DNA from: Tupaia tana
Lineage: Eukaryota > Chordata > Mammalia > Scandentia > Tupaiidae
Direction of reading: 5' to 3'
DNA: 64,000 nucleotides
Assembly (NCBI GenBank): GCA_026018925.1
Contig: JAKSZU010000004.1
Location: 107,726,498-107,790,497, forward strand
Positions 42,843 to 53,640 of the stretch are shown one piece after another (within the stretch, counting starts at the first letter, position 1; each line of letters starts with the position of its first letter). The translations under genes and the position numbers were made by a program. The notes beneath the pieces were generated by a model. The model ran no database searches and had not been told where the DNA came from. It saw only the letters and a program-made list of their open reading frames with translations.

Positions 42843-43051
42843 AAAAGTGGCTATCTGCTTTCAATTCACTATTCATTCTAGACACATAAACTAGAAATAC
42901 TATCAAAATACACAGTGAATTATCCTGGTTTCAATGATGAAGGCCTTTCAGAAGCCTTACGGACATGTCTGACATGTCAGTAGACCGGCTTCCTGTCTGC
43001 TCACTCATCATCATTATGAGCTGCCACTCATTGTTTAAAAGTACTGTAGTA

Positions 43052-43305
43052 GGGCCGGCAGGTGGCATGGTGGTGAAGGTGCTGGATTCCCACATGGCCG
43101 ATCGTGGTTCAAGTCCCAGACCTGGTGCCTTGAAACACACACCAGGCATGCGTGCATGTGTGCCCAAAATCCCAGGAGGAGAAGGGAGGAGATGAGGTTG
43201 CCATGCGGCCATCCTCCCTGGGGGTGATTTCTCACTTTCCCTCTGTCTCTCTTTGGTGACTGTATATGCCCTATGATTAAAACCTAAAACAAATGAGGGG
43301 AAAAA
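43052..43305 (+). mobile_element. SINE-A copy
   Basis: Head GGGCCGGCAGGTGGCATGGT, B-box variant GGTTCAAGTCC, body GAGAAGGGAGGAGATGAGG, CT stretch, CCCTATGATTAAAACC tail. Confidence 0.92.
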
Positions 43306-43412
43306 AAGGATTTGAACAGCAGTGATAGTAGTTTAAGGATGCCCATCCAGCATCAGCAATTGTACTTTATGAAGGGACTTGAAAACGTCTGTGGGAAATG
43401 CAGTTAAGATGT

Positions 43413-43640
43413 GAGCAGACTGGATGGCACTGTGACAGCTCACTGTTTAAACACTGAGCGTTTCATGTGCAGGGTCACAGGTTTGGTTCCCCGGGGGGCC
43501 TGTCTATGCTGGGTGAGCCCATGATCCTGCTCAATGGGAGGCCAGGAAGGGACAGAGAATGGAGCCTCTCTCTCTTTCTCTCCCCTCTCTCTCAGTCTCG
43601 CTCTCATGAAAGACATAAATGAGCTTTAAAAAAGTACTAG
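43413..43640 (+). mobile_element. SINE-C copy
   Basis: Head CTGGATGGCACTGTGACAGC, B-box-like CAGGTTTGGTTCCCC, GAGGCCAGGAAGGGACAGAG, CT tract, tail AAGACATAAATGAGCTTTAA. One of the clearest members of this family. Confidence 0.85.
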
Positions 43641-43885
43641 TGGGACTAGCAGATGACATAATGGCTACGTTGCTGGACTCCTACATAGTCGACTGAGGTT
43701 TGAGTCCTAGACTCAGACCAGGTGTGTGTACGTGTGTGCCCCAAATCCCAAGAGAATGAAGGAGAAGGGATTGTGGTGTGGCCATCCCTGCTGGGGAGTG
43801 ATTTCTCGCTTTCTGTCTCTCTGTCTTTCTCTGTCTCTCAAGTGAGCACACATACCTTATAGCAAAAATTTCCCTTAAAAAATAC
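43641..43885 (+). mobile_element. SINE-A copy
   Basis: Directly follows the SINE-C tail. GGGACTAGCAGATGACATAA, B-box variant GGTTTGAGTCC, GAATGAAGGAGAAGGG, CT tract, CCTTATAGCAAAAATTTCCC. Confidence 0.93.
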
Positions 43886-43892
43886 TAATTTA

Positions 43893-43968
43893 TAATGATA
43901 CAAAGAAGGTTGAAATTCATGCATTTTTATAATATGCGTTTTCCATGAACTTTTTGAAGACCCGATGT
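43893..43968. mobile_element. MITE fragment, right half
   Basis: AAATTCATGCATTTTTATAA and GCGTTTTCCATGAACTTTTT, GAAGACCCGATGT match the right half of the MITE at 1,253-1,386; the left arm is missing. Confidence 0.65.
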
Positions 43969-43969
43969 G

Positions 43970-44030
43970 TGTTATCCTTTTTAATTCTCACAATAACCTT
44001 ATAGAATAACTCTAATTATTTTCTACAGCA
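43970..44030 (-). mobile_element. MIR fragment (antisense)
   Basis: TTATCCTTTTTAATTCTCAC then AATAACCTTATAGAATAA match the antisense MIR core. Confidence 0.5.
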
Positions 44031-44544
44031 TTCCCAATTTTCACCAATATGTTGTCCCCTATAGTTCCTGGCACACTAAAATTTCTCACCCCCTTGCAGT
44101 TAGCCATAGCCTTGTTACCATGGGTAGTGATGGAAAAAGCAGCGTGAGCAGAGGTGGCATTTCTCACTGCCTGCACAACTGCCAGGGCTCCACTCCACAG
44201 CTCCTCTTCCTCTGCCAAATGACCTAGCGGGCCACTTCTCCCAGATGGTGTTGCTACAAAAGGCTGTTAACAGAGAGGGCTGTTGCCTGGACTAACCGCC
44301 CACTCCGCATGGATTAGGTGGATTATGTGTTAAACCGTGCAGAAGCTGGACTTGTTTTTTATTGTAGCATTACCTGGCTTGTCATGATTGATACCTCCTC
44401 AGTTTTCAGGTGAAATACCTGAGACTCAAATTTGAAATCTTTTCTTATGAATTCGAAACCCATACTTCTTTCTCTATAACGAACCACGTGAAGATGCCAG
44501 GTATGACACACGCATTAAGAAAGAGTCCCTCTCTGCTCAGCTCC
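44031..44544. other. Unclassified DNA
   Basis: The minus ORF at 44,012-44,218 (68 residues) has no splice or domain support and may be an old repeat. Confidence 0.4.
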
Positions 44545-44808
44545 TGAGGCACAGTTGGTGGCATGTGAGACTGCAGTGTTGGAAACCACATGGCCAACCA
44601 CAGGTTCAGATCCCCGGTCGACCTGAACCATACCAGGCACTCAGGTACATATCCAAGATCTTGTCAAGCCAGAGTTTCGGGAGGAAGAAGATTGCAGTGT
44701 GACCAGATCCTGTGTATGTGTGTGTATGTGTGTGGGGAGGTGCTCCTCTCTCTCTTTTTCTCTCTCTCACTTACCAAAGAGAGACAGTCATAGAAAAAAA
44801 AAAAAAGG
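44545..44808 (+). mobile_element. SINE-B copy
   Basis: Head GAGGCACAGTTGGTGGCATG, B-box variant GGTTCAGATCCCC, CGACCTGAACCATACCAGGC, GTGT-rich part, CT tract and A13. Confidence 0.85.
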
Positions 44809-44809
44809 T

Positions 44810-45511
44810 GAGACTTAAATGAATGAATCACCAATGGTAAAATGTCAAGAACTCTTTCATCAGAAATGCAGTAAGTCTTTCAGAAAGTCCTCCCCTCTGT
44901 TTAGAAAGGGAGCTGCTTCTACTGCAACTCCCACCCTGACAGTGGTGTGTGGGCTGGAATAAGAGACAGGAAAATGGGTGCTGGCTGAAACCAGGGCACT
45001 GGTGGGTCGTGGACATCAGCATGTTCGTGAGATCATAATGTGAAGAGACCTTCATGTATATTTAGGAATACCCAGTGAATAGTGTTCCTCTTTCCATTCT
45101 GAGACCTAGGAGTTAGACAGGTAGGAATCAAAACATCAGCTTTGTAGAAGCTAGATGGGAGGACATGGGTTAGTCCAAGAAACCAGCAGCTGCATATTTC
45201 ATTAAACCTGCCCATCAAGGCAGCTTCAGGCCTTCTTCTCACTTCCTAAAGAGGCAAAGTTTATCCCAGGAAGCGTTCCCAGGATAGGAGAGGCGCCAGA
45301 GAGCACTCACTCCTTGGTGACTGACCTAAATATAACTACATCCTTTTTCCAAACTCCAATCAGGCCACTTCATAAGAAGCTGAATATGCTTGAAAGGAAA
45401 TCATTTTCTTTCTCCTGCCTCAGCTGGTCAAAGATGCGTTTGAATTCAGTGAACTACAAAATTCTTTCTGACTCTGTGAATCTATGTAATGTTCATGTTA
45501 AAACAAGGGAA
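44810..45511. other. Unclassified DNA
   Basis: No family recognised. A pyrimidine tract with AG at 45,404-45,423 looks like an acceptor, but the following frame closes soon and no donor fits. Confidence 0.4.
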
Positions 45512-45607
45512 TTGGGGGCTGGCAGGTGGTGTGGTGGTTGGGGTACTGAGCTCCCACGTGGCCAATTGATGTTCAAGTCCTGGACCTAGCAACTTCCTTT
45601 CTCACTT

Positions 45608-45639
<32 letters not shown>

Positions 45640-45712
45640 ATGCATGTGTCCTATAGCAAATTTGAAAGAATGATGGTAATAATAAATAAAAATTACATAA
45701 ATAATTCTCAAA
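45512..45712 (+). mobile_element. Short SINE-A copy
   Basis: GGGGCTGGCAGGTGGTGTGG, B-box variant TGTTCAAGTCC, CAACTTCCTTTCTCAC, CT tract, CCTATAGCAAATTTG and an A/T tail. Confidence 0.93.
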
Positions 45713-46128
45713 AAACTGAGCTTTTGTGACATAGTAAGAAACACATATTTTTTTAAAAAGGAGGAAATGGTTTACTTGAAAATGATAGTGCAGTCCGTCA
45801 AACAACCACCAGAGTGTTGGCAGTCAGAGGGCAGAACATGGAGGCTCTGCAGCTCTGGTTATTCCAGCAATAGGTATATGAAGGCAAAGATGGCTGTGAG
45901 CAGCTCTCCAGACTCCGTGGAAGCAAGGTTAAAGAAAGGATTTGAACTGCAGTGGACCAGGGGGCCAGGTCATGCGCTCACCTAGAAAGAAAAGTGTCAA
46001 GGCCAGAATGCAGCCCATTGGAGCAAACCAGAGAGCAAGGCATTTTGACATCTTCATGACTTACGACCTACGATAAGACATTGAGATATTTTACAATCAA
46101 AGTGTGTGCCTGCTGGCACCGCACTGGA
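45713..46128. other. Unclassified DNA
   Basis: No repeat or gene recognised; the 72-residue ORF at 45,767-45,985 is unsupported. Confidence 0.4.
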
Positions 46129-46345
46129 GCTATTGATGTTGCTTCACGTGGTGGAGTCTGGTCAGCCCAACCCAGTGGACCTACTCTCTGTGTCCTCTTG
46201 ATGCAGGAAATAAACTCACACGTAGCCCATCTATCTCCCTGAAAGTGGTGTGGTTACTCCAACCCTTGGGGGGGGGGGGGGGGGCGCTGCCCAGATATAT
46301 GGATTTGCAGGGAGAAGGCAAGTTGGTAGAGAGAGGATGGACTAT
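46129..46345 (+). mobile_element. LTR-like segment, copy 1
   Basis: GGAAATAAACTCACACGTAG, CCATCTATCTCCCTG and GATTTGCAGGGAGAAGGCAA parallel a second segment at 47,085-47,290. The AATAAAC signal and layout suggest an old LTR. Contains G17. Confidence 0.4.
46268..46284. repeat. G17 homopolymer
   Basis: Seventeen consecutive G. Possible sequencing-length uncertainty. Confidence 0.9.
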
Positions 46346-46839
46346 TGCAAGGTTCCCACCATAATTCTCTTTGACATTTGACATTTTTGCAACATTATCC
46401 TTCCACCATAATTCACCTCCTTTAAGGAAGCATAGAGAATGGCTTTGGGTCATTTGGATATTCACTATAAAACTTCCTCAACATATTTCTCCTAATGCTG
46501 ATACCAACGGAGTGCCAACGAAGGTTGAAACTACTCTAGATTGGTGTCTAATCAATCAACGTTATGTACCTTATATTATGCTAAATGATAAGGGCAGTAT
46601 GAATTAGGAAGATAAAATACAAAATGTCTTATTTCTATAAAACATAAAGTTAAATAAAATATATATTTTTTGGTAAAATGTGAAAGAGGAGTTTCCTTGA
46701 TCTCAAGGAGCTCTGCTCTTTTAGGGGCAGGGGAAAGACTTTCTTTTCCTAGAAATCTGCAATCCAATCATATCTCTTATGGTTTATTTATTCTGCCATG
46801 ATCTCCAACAAAAAAGCCACAGACTTTCTTGTCTTCAAG

Positions 46840-47084
46840 CCTTGGAACGTCTCTCCTAATGCCCCCATCACTAGCCCTGCAGACTGATTCCCCTCATTCA
46901 AGGAAAACTATGTGTGGGTGTATGTATGTTCACCTTTATACCAGCTGCCCCTTACATTACAGTCTTAACTTTCTTGTACATCTCAGCTTAAATACTAGTT
47001 TTCCCAGGAAACCTTTGCTGAGGCCCTAGATACGATCTGAGTCATCATGCACCTTGTATTTCCCCTGCACGCTTGGCTAGAATT
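46840..47084 (+). mobile_element. L2 fragment (sense)
   Basis: ATCTCAGCTTAAATACTAGT, TTCCCAGGAAACCTTTGCTG, AGGCCC and CACCTTGTATTTCCCC follow the L2 ORF2 end / 3' UTR order. Confidence 0.6.
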
Positions 47085-47290
47085 GCTCAGTTGATGTCCT
47101 GTCTGGTCAGCTAACACGTGAGAGAAGGCCAGTCTATGTCTGTAGACTTGCCATCTCTGTTCTCTGGCACAGGCTGTAAATCCACATGTAACCCTCCATC
47201 TTCCTGCAAATAGTCTTGGCTCTTCATGCTCTTGGTGGACTGGCCCAGAGAACTGGTTTTGTGGGAAGAAGGCAGGTTGTTAGGAAAAGG
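47085..47290 (+). mobile_element. LTR-like segment, copy 2
   Basis: GTAAATCCACATGTAACCC, TCCATCTTCCTGCAAATAG, GCCCAGAGAACTGGTTTTG and GGAAGAAGGCAGGTTGTTAG parallel 46,129-46,345 in the same orientation. Confidence 0.4.
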
Positions 47291-47299
47291 ATTTTGTGC

Positions 47300-47390
47300 A
47301 TCTGCACAGTCCTAGTACAGTCCTAAGCAAGCAGAAGGTGTTCAATAAGTATTTCTTGAAGAGTAAGTGAGTGAATGAATGGGTGAAATC
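47300..47390 (+). mobile_element. L2 3' tail
   Basis: GCACAGTCCTAGTACAGTCC, AGAAGGTGTTCAATAAGTAT and GAGTGAATGAATGGG are the L2/MIR-type 3' end. Confidence 0.65.
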
Positions 47391-47835
47391 ATTATAGAAC
47401 AAAGGCTTATCAGAGACATGATTGTAAATGTAATAGTCCTTAACGAATGAAAGAGAAAATCCAACAGGATGCGGTGCTTGACTTAGCTTGTTTCCATGTG
47501 TAAGAACATAGGAGTTGACTACTTTTTGTGACCTAAATAGTCTTGCCTCACAGAACATTAATTATTTTTTTTCTTTTTGGAGCCTCCCATTTGCTCAAAA
47601 TGGAGACTCTAAACCACTCCTGACTCTCTGTGACCAGGCAGGTGACCATCTCAACTTCATCATCTTTCTCTAGGATGCATGATGCAAAACAGAAGGTGAA
47701 AACAAGTTCACAAGTGTCTGCATTTAGTCAGCAGTAAAGACTGTGCAGACTTCTCTAAGGAGATTACTAAAATTAAAATAAGAGAAAGAAAAAAAAAAAA
47801 CAAAGTCTGATCTCAATCTTAAAAGAGAAGATGTC
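47391..47835. other. Unclassified DNA
   Basis: No repeat family or gene recognised; ends in an A-rich run at 47,785-47,802. Confidence 0.35.
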
Positions 47836-48020
47836 AAGGGCCAGCAGGTGGCCTAGTCGATAAGCACTGGACTCCCACGTGGTCAACTGCAGATCAAATC
47901 CCAAACCCAGCTTCTTAAAACTCACCCCAGATGCATGTGCGTATGTGCCCAAAATCCAGAGAGAATGGAGGAGAAGGGATTGTGCTGTGGCCATCCTCCC
48001 TAGAAGATGACTTATTGCTT

Positions 48021-48051
<31 letters not shown>

Positions 48052-48108
48052 GGTGAGCATATGCACCCTACAGTAACAATCTCTTAAAAGAAAAAAAAAA
48101 AAGAAGTC
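47836..48108 (+). mobile_element. SINE-A copy
   Basis: AGGGCCAGCAGGTGGCCTAG, body GAATGGAGGAGAAGGG, (CTGT)n and CT tract, CACCCTACAGTAACAATC tail. Flanks AGAAGATGTCAAG and AGAAGTCAGATGTC give a weak TSD. Confidence 0.92.
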
Positions 48109-48558
48109 AGATGTCCCCTTACTTACATGGGTTTCAGTAGGCTCTCTAAAAGGCAAAGTGCAGATTGCACAAGAGCTCTTAGTCAACATTTGCCTGACTC
48201 TTTATAAATTGAATTTTCTAAAATAGCCGTAAAGCAGCAGGTTTACTAATTTAATCTGTACTAACCACAGATTGTGGCCAATGTGTAAATTTTAGTCCTG
48301 ATGATATCTTTTGCTCTATCACCAAATGAGGAAGAGAAGGAACTAACTTCTCTTTCCAAGCACCGTTCTTTAAGGGATGCAAATGGTGAGTCTGGTTGCA
48401 CCATGAAGAAAAACAATGGTTATGCCCCATGAATCAATGAGGTTGCTCTTCGTTTGTGTCGTTGGAACCCAAGCCACCACTCCGTCTTCTTGCTCTGCTG
48501 CCCTGGATGAACCCCTGTCACTGAGAGAAGAACACCTTCCTGTTTCTCAGAGCTCCTG
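48109..48558. other. Unclassified DNA
   Basis: No family recognised. Single-copy-looking. Confidence 0.35.
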
Positions 48559-48559
48559 C

Positions 48560-49480
48560 TTTCAACGCACTATTTATCGCACAGCTATTTGTTAAGCTCC
48601 TACTATGTGGTAGATAATGATTAGTCTGTGACAAACCAAACAAACATGGCTGTTGTGTTCAAGAAATTTACACTCTAGTGATTGGCACAGGTCATAAAAT
48701 AATATTGCAGATAATAAATGCAGAATCGCAGATTGTGAAGAATGCCAAAAACAAAAGGTACAATGTGTTATAGGAGAGTGTAACGAGGAGATGCTTTAAA
48801 TTAAGGGATGATTGAAAGCTTCTCTTAAAGGTCTAGGGAATGAAAGAGTTTAGGCAGTAAAAGACAAGAGTACCAAGTTCCAAGCTAAAAGAAAAGCAGA
48901 AAGCCCTGAAGTAGGAAAGATCTTAGTGCATTTCAAGACACAAGGCCAATGTGCAGGGCAGGTGTTAGGGAGAGAGTGCAATAATAGCTTGAGAAGGGGG
49001 CAGAACCATGATGCCATAAGTCTTTGTAGGAAGGTTTTTTTCATTAGAAAATTTTAAGCAAGCGCCAATAGGTGGCATGATGGTTGAGGCGTTGGACTTA
49101 ACCCGGCCGAATGCAGTTCGAGTCCTAGACCTGACAGCTTGCTTTCTCACGTCCTCTCTCTCCCTCTCCCTCTCTTTTTCTCTCTGTGCTTCTCTGGTGA
49201 GTGCATGTACCCTATAGCAAATTTTAAAATAATAATAAATGAAATTAAATAAATAATTCTTTAAAAGAAATAAAAGAAGAAGAGTTTTAAGCAGTAGTTT
49301 AAAACGGTCTTAGTTTAAAGGGATCTTATGACCACTCTGACTGTTTGAGGAGAATAGGTTGGAGAAGAGTTGGAATGGATGAAGGATTTCAGTCAGGACG
49401 ATGCTGCTATAGATAAAGTTGAAGACTTAGAAGTGACTGCATCTACGGTGGTGGCCATAGGGGCAGAATGGAGTGGAGAA
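48560..49480 (-). mobile_element. L2 3' region (antisense), SINE-split
   Basis: GTTAAGCTCCTACTATGTGG, TGTTCAAGAAATTTACACTC, AAAGCCCTGAAGTAGGAAAG, then after a SINE at 49,058-49,275 TGACCACTCTGACTGTTTG. This follows the reverse complement of the L2 ORF2 end and 3' UTR. Confidence 0.75.
49058..49275 (+). mobile_element. Short SINE-A copy in L2
   Basis: AAGCGCCAATAGGTGGCATG, B-box variant AGTTCGAGTCC, CAGCTTGCTTTCTCACG, CT tract, CCCTATAGCAAATTTT and an AAT/AAAT tail. Flanks AGAAAATTTTAAGCA and AAGAGTTTTAAGCA are a decayed TSD. Confidence 0.93.
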
Positions 49481-50374
49481 ACTGAAGGTATACTTGGAGA
49501 TTCGACTGGCAGCACCCTGGGACCCTCTTGCCCTCCTGAGCTCCCTAAAGCTGCAGCATCTGCTCCAGGACTACGCCGCAGTGTTCAGACTGATTTGGTC
49601 TCAGTGCAGATCAGCTGGCAAGACTGTCAACTAAGCAGCCCAGCTCTGCCTCTGTACAGTCTGGTTATTTTGGTCGTATAGACACTGCCTTAATAGAGTC
49701 TCATTCTATCTCTAGACTAGTGTCAAGTCGGGTTTACACTGGACCAGATTTTTTATACGACTCAGCTGTGTGGAAGAAGTCTCTCTCCCCAGGAGTAGCG
49801 CAGAGAGAATCTGGCCATGTATTTCTGAATTTGGGGGTGGAGGGACACGATCCAGAAGAGCGGGAGTTTTTAGAACACGAATTTTATGGCTGGATTCTAA
49901 TTAATGTGCAGATCTCCCGTTCCGAACGGAGGGAGTTGGCTAAGACGCTGAAGTGAGCAATTGCCTGCTTCATGCAGGCACCACGTCCACTTCAGAATGT
50001 TTTCTATGGATTTTTCCCACGTCATCTATTAATTACCTAATTACATCGTCTAATTATGGGATTCTTCATGTATTTACACTGATTACGTAATTGGGTGCAA
50101 TTACACTAATTAGGTTAATGATACAGGATAACAGACTACAAATTGCTTTAAAGGGACACTGGGAAGGCTGGTAGGCCAAAACCCTTTGGAGGTAGGTTAG
50201 GGTCTATTAACGGCTCAGAGCTTTCCTCTCCTCAACTTCATCCTAACCTTCCAGGTCCACTGAAGAGAATCGTGTGGGGGAGTCAGCAAAGCGGTGCTGC
50301 CCAAGACCAGGAGACTCAGGGCAGAGCTGTGAGGCAGACTGGGGTTACCCATCGTGTGCAGGTAACCCCCGGCC
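49481..50374. other. Repeat-free stretch with TAATTA cluster
   Basis: No transposon recognised. Holds a perfect 7-bp hairpin (TGCCTGC, loop TTCAT, GCAGGCA) at about 49,963-49,981 and a dense cluster of TAAT/ATTA cores at 50,028-50,125. Candidate conserved non-coding DNA. ORFs at 49,370-49,956 lack domains. Confidence 0.45.
50028..50125. promoter_or_regulatory. Candidate homeodomain-site cluster
   Basis: Within about 100 bp: TTAATTACC, CTAATTACA, CTAATTATG, GATTACGTAATTGG, CAATTACACTAATTAGG and GGTTAATG. TAATTA is the classic homeodomain core. Function is inference; an A/T-rich stretch can produce such cores by chance. Confidence 0.3.
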
Positions 50375-51230
50375 TTTCCTCCTACAACAAGCCAAATAGT
50401 GCTCCCCCAAGAGATGTCTATGCCCTACTCCCCAGACTCTGGATATGTTACCCTACCGCTGCCAGGGACTTGGCAGATTTGGTTAAGAGTAAGGACCTTG
50501 AGACGAGCAGCTGGCATAGTGGTGAAGGCGCTGGACTTCCACATGGTCAACAGCCATTTGAGACTTAGACCTGGCAGCTTGAAACCTAGCAGGCATGTGT
50601 ATGTGTGTGCATGCCCAAAATCCTGAGAGGAGAATGGAGGAGAAGGGATTGCGGTGTGGTCATGCCACCTGGGGGGTGATTTCTCACTGTCTGTCTCTCT
50701 CTGTCTCCCCAGTGAGCATATATGCCCTATATTAAAAATCTGTCTTAAAAAAAAAAAGGACCTTGAAATGAAAAATTATCCTTGATTATCTGGGGTGGTC
50801 CCATCTGAGTCCTTATAAAGGGAGACTTTCCCAGCTGGGTCAGAAAGATGTGACAGCTAGAGGCAGAAGAATGAGTAAGAAGATGGCAAGTGAGGAGGAT
50901 TTGACACCCCATTGCTGGTTTTGGGGAGCACTGGTAATGTGCAAGGACCAGAGAGAGACCTCTGGGAGCTCAGGGCAACCCCAGATGACAGCCAGCAAGG
51001 AAACAGGACTTCAGCGCTGCGACCCCATGGGGCTCAGTCCTGCCACCAGGATGAGCAGGAAAGATTCTGCCGCAGAGCCCTTGGAAAGATACATCCCTGG
51101 CAACACCCTGGCTTTAGCCTGAGGAGCCCTGCACTAAATTTGCAGGAATAGAAGCTAATAAATTCACGTAATGTAAGCAACAGTTCCTGATAACTTGTTT
51201 CAGCAGCAGTGGTAAACTCATACACTACAC
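50375..51230 (+). mobile_element. LTR-like repeat, SINE-split
   Basis: AACAAGCCAAATAGTGCTCC, GGATATGTTACCCTACCGCT, GGGACTTGGCAGATTTGG, then after a SINE TTATCCTTGATTATCTGGGG, GAGTCCTTATAAAGGGAG, GAAGCTAATAAATTC and CAGCAGTGGTAAACTCATAC follow the order of a mammalian LTR of the MaLR/ERVL group. AATAAA at 51,158 would be the poly-A signal. Exact family not assigned. Confidence 0.65.
50503..50756 (+). mobile_element. SINE-A copy in an LTR
   Basis: GACGAGCAGCTGGCATAGTG, diverged B box CATTTGAGACTT, GAATGGAGGAGAAGGG, palindrome CACCTGGGGGG, CT tract, CCCTATATTAAAAATC and A-rich tail. TSD AAGGACCTTGA in the LTR on both sides. Confidence 0.95.
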
Positions 51231-51439
51231 TTCCTTTATGTTGGTTACCATCATCCCTGTTCTCTCTGCAGCTCTCTCTCTTGTCGAAGCTGGTCTTCAA
51301 GAAAATATCAGTGTGACACCTCCCAGTGACATCTGCATCTTTAGTTTAGGTTAGTCATGTAATAAAACGAAAAGTAGAGCGAGAGCCCCATCGGCGGATT
51401 ACATCTATGCCGATCTTACATGGCAGCTCACCTATTTAC

Positions 51440-51605
51440 TTGCTCTGCGATTGTGGTGAGAGGGGACCTGGCACAACCTGGGCTTCCATTTCTTTACAGC
51501 AAATCAGGGATAATGCATTTTGTAGGGTTTTTACAAACATGTAATGAGTTTATGTGTGTTAAGTGCCTAGAAAAAAATGCCTGGCCCAAAGATAGTGTTT
51601 AATGA
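51440..51605 (+). mobile_element. MIR element (sense), 3' half
   Basis: CCTGGGCTTCCATTTCTTTA, AATCAGGGATAATGCATTTT, TGTGTTAAGTGCCTAG and GGCCCAAAGATAGTGTTTAA follow the MIR order. Confidence 0.75.
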
Positions 51606-51707
51606 GTTTTCTTCCTTTCTCTGAGAAGAATTTGAGCCATCAGTGATCAACCCGGAAAAATAGAAGAGAGTGCAGAAACTTCCCTATGTCTAAGAAACCT
51701 GAAGGCT

Positions 51708-51977
51708 TTTTTTTAGAGGGTTTTTTTGCTACAGGGCACATGTGCTCATACGTGTGCTCAAGAGACAGAGAGATAGTAAGCAAGAAATCACCCCCCAGGA
51801 TGGATGGCCACACTGCAGTCTCTTCTCCTCCATTCTCCTCTCTGGATTTAGGGCACACAAGTGCACACACACACTCGCACCCGATGTGAGTTTTAAACTG
51901 CTGGGTCCAGGATTCGAACCACAGTTGACTATGTGGGAGTTCAGGAACGTAACCATGATGCCATCTGCTGGTCTCAG
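51708..51977 (-). mobile_element. SINE-A copy
   Basis: TTTTTTTGCTACAGGGCACA, body GGATGGATGGCC, antisense B box GGATTCGAACC, head ending CATCTGCTGGTC. Flanks AAGAAACCTGAAGG and CAGAAATTTGAAGG support a TSD. Confidence 0.93.
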
Positions 51978-52276
51978 AAATTTGAAGGTTCTGTGAGATA
52001 AAACAAAATGCTGTATGATTTATTCCATGTAACCTTGGAACCACCAGTAGAACTAAATGAAGGAGGCACATTGCTTAAAGAAGGCTGGGTAGTGAGAATC
52101 ACTCACACATTTGCAACCCTTGCCGTTTCTGTGTGTACAAAGAAGGGAATGGGGAGTGGCAACTAGGCGGTCCTGCTCACTGCTTTCTGCCCATTGCTGA
52201 CCGGTCTTAGAGACACAGAGAGAGGACAGGTCAGCATCTATATTTCTAAATACAACTCCTGATTTGTTTGTTTTGT

Positions 52277-52503
52277 TTTTTTTTTTTTAGCTTTTTGCCA
52301 TAGGGTGAGAGACAGAGAGAGGGAAAGTAAGAAATTACCCCCCAGGAGGATAGTTACACTGCAATCCCTTTTTGTCCATTCTTCTGTCAGGATTTTGGGC
52401 ATGCATGCACACATGCCTGGTGTGTTTTTCAATCCACCAGGTCCAGGACCTAGACCATACAATGGAGTCCAATGCCTTAACCACCATGCCAACTGCTGGC
52501 CCT
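52277..52503 (-). mobile_element. SINE-A copy, shortened
   Basis: TTTAGCTTTTTGCCATAGGG, GA tract, palindrome-like CCCCCCAGGAGG, head ending AACTGCTGGCCC. The B box has been lost or moved (CCAGGACCTAGACC). Confidence 0.88.
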
Positions 52504-52594
52504 GAATCCTGGTCCTTTTATAAACATATGACCCTATGAACTCCCTAAGGATATTCTATAGCTAGATGCTAATAGACAGCATGGAAATTGTGCA

Positions 52595-52825
52595 GGATAG
52601 CAACAGTAGTAGCTGATCCTTGCATAGCATCTACTTCAAATGAAGCACAGTCTTAGCACTTTATGTATATTAAATGATTTAATCCTCCCAACAACCCTTT
52701 GTAAAAGGTGGGTGCACGATTCTCATGTGCATTTATGGAACCAAAGAATTGAAGTAATTGTCCCACAGTTATCAGCAGTTAGGAAGCAAAGCTGGGGTCT
52801 GTCTTTGGGGCTCCTGGCTCTCGAG
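52595..52825 (-). mobile_element. MIR element (antisense)
   Basis: AATGATTTAATCCTCCCAAC, AACCCTTTGTAAAAGG, GAAGTAATTGTCCCACAG and AGGAAGCAAAGCTGGGGTC follow the antisense MIR order. Confidence 0.85.
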
Positions 52826-53077
52826 GAGATGTATTGATAGTATGCCATGTCCTTACTGCAGCTTAGAGTCCAGCACCGCCAGAAGGAGCTAGCTTCTCAT
52901 CAATGACTACTGCTTATGTTTCCTCAGCCCACACCAGAGCCATTACAAGGGTCTTCATGATGAGGTAGTCAAGGCCATCAATCAGCACAGGTTCCCAGGC
53001 ATGAGCTAAGACATGTATTCACAGATAAGTTTATATCAACCGGACTTACTATTGGAAGTATTTAGTTTAATTAAGAT

Positions 53078-53345
53078 TTTTTTTTTTTTTTTGAGAGGTT
53101 TTTCGCTATAGGGCGCGTGCGCTCGCCAGACAGACAGAGAGAAACATAGAGACAGAAAGCGAGAAATCACCCCCCAGGGGGGATGGTCACACCGCAATCC
53201 CTTCTCCTCCATTCTCCTCTTGGGATCTTGGGCACGCACACACACGCGCCCAGCGTGAGTTGTAAGCCACCGGGTCCGAGACGCGAACCGCGGTCGACTA
53301 CGTGGGAGTCCAGCGACATAGCCATTACGCTAACTGCTGGTTCCC
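53078..53345 (-). mobile_element. SINE-A copy, young
   Basis: Antisense tail with GAGAGGTTTTTCGCTATAGG, GGGCGCGTGCGCTCGCCAGA, palindrome CCCCCCAGGGGGG, antisense B box GACGCGAACC, head ending ACTGCTGGTTCCC. CAGATTTTTT flank matches AAGATTTTTT. Confidence 0.95.
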
Positions 53346-53517
53346 AGATTTTTTGTGAATCCATAAAATGTGGAAAAGAAAAAACAAACAACAAAACATG
53401 AAAAGCAGCAATGATATACAGTGAAAGAATGTAAAATAAATAAATTTAAAATAAAAATTAAAACTTAAAAAAATTAATTAAAAATTAAAAAAAAAAAACA
53501 TTTGGTCCAGATCATAG

Positions 53518-53640
53518 AGAGAGCAGTATCCTTAGACTCGGATCTCTTGTTTTGAATCCCACCTCAGTTACTTTCTAGGGGTATGATCTTGGAAAGGTTG
53601 CTTAACCTAGGTCTTCTTTCATAAATAATAGGTCGTAGTG
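53518..53640 (+). mobile_element. MIR element (sense)
   Basis: TTTTGAATCCCACCTCAGTT, TGATCTTGGAAAGGTTGCTT, AACCTAGGTCTTCTTTCATA follow the MIR order. Confidence 0.75.

Noticed and set aside
45404-45500. Exon-like acceptor with a short open frame
   Set aside because: The frame closes within about 20 codons and no donor follows.
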